Shown here: piece after piece, positions 11,600 to 12,798 of the stretch | How positions within the stretch are numbered: position 1 is the stretch's first letter | Layout: every line of letters begins with the position of its first letter | DNA from: an uncultured Pseudomonadota bacterium | GTDB taxonomy: Bacteria > Pseudomonadota > Gammaproteobacteria > Xanthomonadales > Ahniellaceae | Length of the DNA stretch: 12,798 nucleotides | Direction: 5' to 3' | Assembly (NCBI GenBank): GCA_937996755.1 | Contig: CALKUS010000123.1 | Coordinates: 1 to 12,798, forward strand | Translations under genes and position numbers: made by a program | Notes under the pieces: generated by a model | Told to the model about the DNA's origin: nothing | Databases searched by the model: none | Seen by the model: the letters and a program-made list of their open reading frames with translations, nothing else

Positions 11600-12252
11600 G
11601 CGCCGGTGCAACGGCCGTCCTCTTCGATCTGGACGGCACGCTGGTCGACACCGCGCCGGACCTCGTGGACGCCGTGAACCGCACGCGCGCCGCGCTCGGC
11701 CATGCGCCGGTGCCCGAGGCGCAGGTGCGGCCGCACGTGTCGCGCGGCGGCATGGCGATGCTGCGCGCGGGCATCCCGGAAGCCGGCGAGCCGGACCAGG
11801 CATTGCTCAAGCGCTTCCTCGACCTCTACCTCGAGCACATCTTCGTGCGTACGGCGCTGTTTCCCGGCATGGGCGACGTTCTGGACGAGATCGAGGCGCG
11901 CGGCGTCCCGTGGGGCATCGTCACCAACAAGCCGGGCTGGCTCACGACGCCGCTGCTCGCGGCGATGGGCCTCGATCGCCGCACGCGCTGCGCGATCAGC
12001 GGCGACACGTTGCCCGTACGCAAGCCCGCGCCGGAACCTGTCCTCGAAGCGTGCCGACTGATCGGCAGCGCGCCCGCGACCACGCTCATGGTGGGCGACG
12101 ACCTGCGCGACGTGCAGTCGGCGATCGCCGCGGGTGCCATTGCCGTCGTCGCCGAATGGGGCTACCTGGGCGTCGACGAGCCGCATTCCACCTGGGGCGC
12201 ACCGCACTCGATCGCGGCGCCGGCCGGGTTGCTGCCGCTCCTGGCGCGATGA
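11596..12252 (+). CDS. gph: HAD phosphatase: phosphoglycolate phosphatase or MupP
   Basis: Haloacid-dehalogenase-type phosphatase of 218 residues. Motif I DLDGTLVDTAPDL (Asp11 nucleophile, Asp13 acid/base), motif II VTNKP (Thr110), motif III Lys143 in RKPAPEP, motif IV GDDLRD (Asp168, Asp169). The class of enzyme is commonly named Gph (2-phosphoglycolate to glycolate). However, in Pseudomonas the homologue next to ubiG is MupP, the N-acetylmuramate 6-phosphate phosphatase of peptidoglycan recycling, and the downstream GYLGVD...WGA region is also seen in MupP; position favours that alternative but does not prove it. The GTG start at 11596 has AAGGG nine bases upstream and overlaps the micro-ORF stop. 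The stop overlaps the next start (ATGA). Confidence 0.88.
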   Translation: MSAGATAVLFDLDGTLVDTAPDLVDAVNRTRAALGHAPVPEAQVRPHVSRGGMAMLRAGIPEAGEPDQALLKRFLDLYLEHIFVRTALFPGMGDVLDEIEARGVPWGIVTNKPGWLTTPLLAAMGLDRRTRCAISGDTLPVRKPAPEPVLEACRLIGSAPATTLMVGDDLRDVQSAIAAGAIAVVAEWGYLGVDEPHSTWGAPHSIAAPAGLLPLLAR

Positions 12253-12798
12253 ACGACACGCCGTTCGACGCGTTCGTCGCGCACTGGCTGCACGACGAGC
12301 CCGAGCTGCGCGTGGCACGCGTATTCGCGGGAACCAATCGCCGCCGCGACGCATTGTTCGCCGTGGAGCGCGAGCTGTCGGACAGCGCGTACGGCGTACG
12401 CGATGCGGGCGTGGCGCAGGCGCGGCTGGGCTGGTGGATGGAAGAGTGCACGCAACTGGCGGCGCGCGCGGCGCGCCATCCGCTCACGCGCGAGCTGCAG
12501 GCCGCCGCGGGCGACGAAGCCGTCGCGATCGCGTCCGCCGTCGGGCGCGCCGTGACCGCAGGCTTCGAGCTCGTCCAGTCCGAATCGATCGCGACGCCCG
12601 CGGAGCTCGCGGCGCTCGACCACGCCGCGTTCGCGCCGCTCGTGGAGCTGCGCGCCGCACGCGCCGTGCCGGAGCCCGCGTTGCGCGCCGCGACCGCCGC
12701 GCGCCTGATGCTGGAGTTGCGCGAATGGGCGCGCTTCGCGCAGCCTTCGCGCGCCGCGGTACCGCTGCAGGCGATCGCGCGCGCCGGCGCCGATCGCG
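12249..12798 (+). CDS. Squalene/phytoene synthase-like protein, partial at window end
   Basis: ATG 12249 overlaps the gph stop TGA (ATGA), and the frame stays open through the last base, 183 codons. The protein has the look of the all-helical squalene/phytoene synthase superfamily: an AL-AVERELSD helix (35-44), ARLGWWMEE (58-66) and ARHPLTREL (75-83), which match the K-L-x-WW-x-EE and HP-L-T-x-x-L pattern of the family and of its NDUFAF6-like branch. The first Asp-rich substrate motif of true synthases (DxxxD) is not seen; ERELSDSAYG occupies that place, suggesting a non-synthase or divergent activity. No strong ribosome binding site; translation is probably coupled to gph. Family assignment is by pattern recognition only. 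Confidence 0.65.
   Translation, partial: MNDTPFDAFVAHWLHDEPELRVARVFAGTNRRRDALFAVERELSDSAYGVRDAGVAQARLGWWMEECTQLAARAARHPLTRELQAAAGDEAVAIASAVGRAVTAGFELVQSESIATPAELAALDHAAFAPLVELRAARAVPEPALRAATAARLMLELREWARFAQPSRAAVPLQAIARAGADR

Noticed and set aside
1..12798. CRISPR array, tRNA or rRNA genes, toxin-antitoxin or phage-defence system
   Set aside because: No regularly spaced direct repeats, no RNA gene signatures and no recognisable defence or toxin families were seen on either strand.

Overview
The window is a high-GC chromosomal segment from a gammaproteobacterium, most likely of the order Lysobacterales (Xanthomonadales). The evidence is the gene content (a FimX-type degenerate REC-PAS-GGDEF-EAL protein, EF-P with an EpmB-type modification enzyme, a TRZ/ATZ hydrolase followed by ubiG and gph) and several families of short extragenic palindromes that start with GTGG or GTAG. 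Genus cannot be fixed from sequence reading alone. Nothing looks like a prophage, plasmid or large island; the only mobile-type element is a REP-associated transposase unit.

Layout. (1) 1-200: the 3' end of an unrecognised gene, followed by a strong hairpin terminator shared with the pha block. (2) 263-3055, all on the minus strand, read right to left: phaB-type reductase 2, a REP-associated tyrosine transposase (RAYT) boxed by two exact inverted 25-bp REPs, the PHA regulator phaR, and phaB-type reductase 1. This is a polyhydroxyalkanoate precursor/regulation block with a RAYT unit between two of its genes. TGC-N3-GCA palindromes precede phaB1 and phaR, with a near-match before phaB2; these are candidate PhaR operators. 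(3) 3156-4991: gluQRS (minus) divergent from the membrane protease gene htpX (plus). (4) 4992-5190: a convergent intergenic space packed with a REP pair and a 46-nt two-tier hairpin that abuts the fimX stop codon. (5) 5191-7263: fimX (minus). (6) 7463-9155: epmB (minus) divergent from efp (plus), i.e. an EF-P modification enzyme next to its substrate. (7) 9154-9424: a three-tier terminator and a run of small palindromes. (8) 9423-12798, all plus: TRZ/ATZ-family amidohydrolase, a perfect 22-bp REP hairpin, ubiG, a 24-codon micro-ORF resembling a decayed copy of the gph start, gph (possibly mupP), and the start of a squalene/phytoene synthase-like gene that runs off the window.

How the genes work together. 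PhaB enzymes make (R)-3-hydroxybutyryl-CoA for PHA synthesis and PhaR is expected to control the pathway; the synthase is not in this window. EpmB and EF-P form a translation-rescue module for polyproline stretches; epmA must lie elsewhere. ubiG serves ubiquinone synthesis and overlaps downstream reading frames by GTGA/ATGA junctions, so ubiG, the micro-ORF, gph and the last gene look translationally coupled. The genes themselves are mostly familiar housekeeping or accessory metabolism. The less ordinary content is in the spaces: candidate PhaR operators, covarying REPs, REPs that border or supply stop codons, two apparently leaderless genes, and the duplicated gph start.
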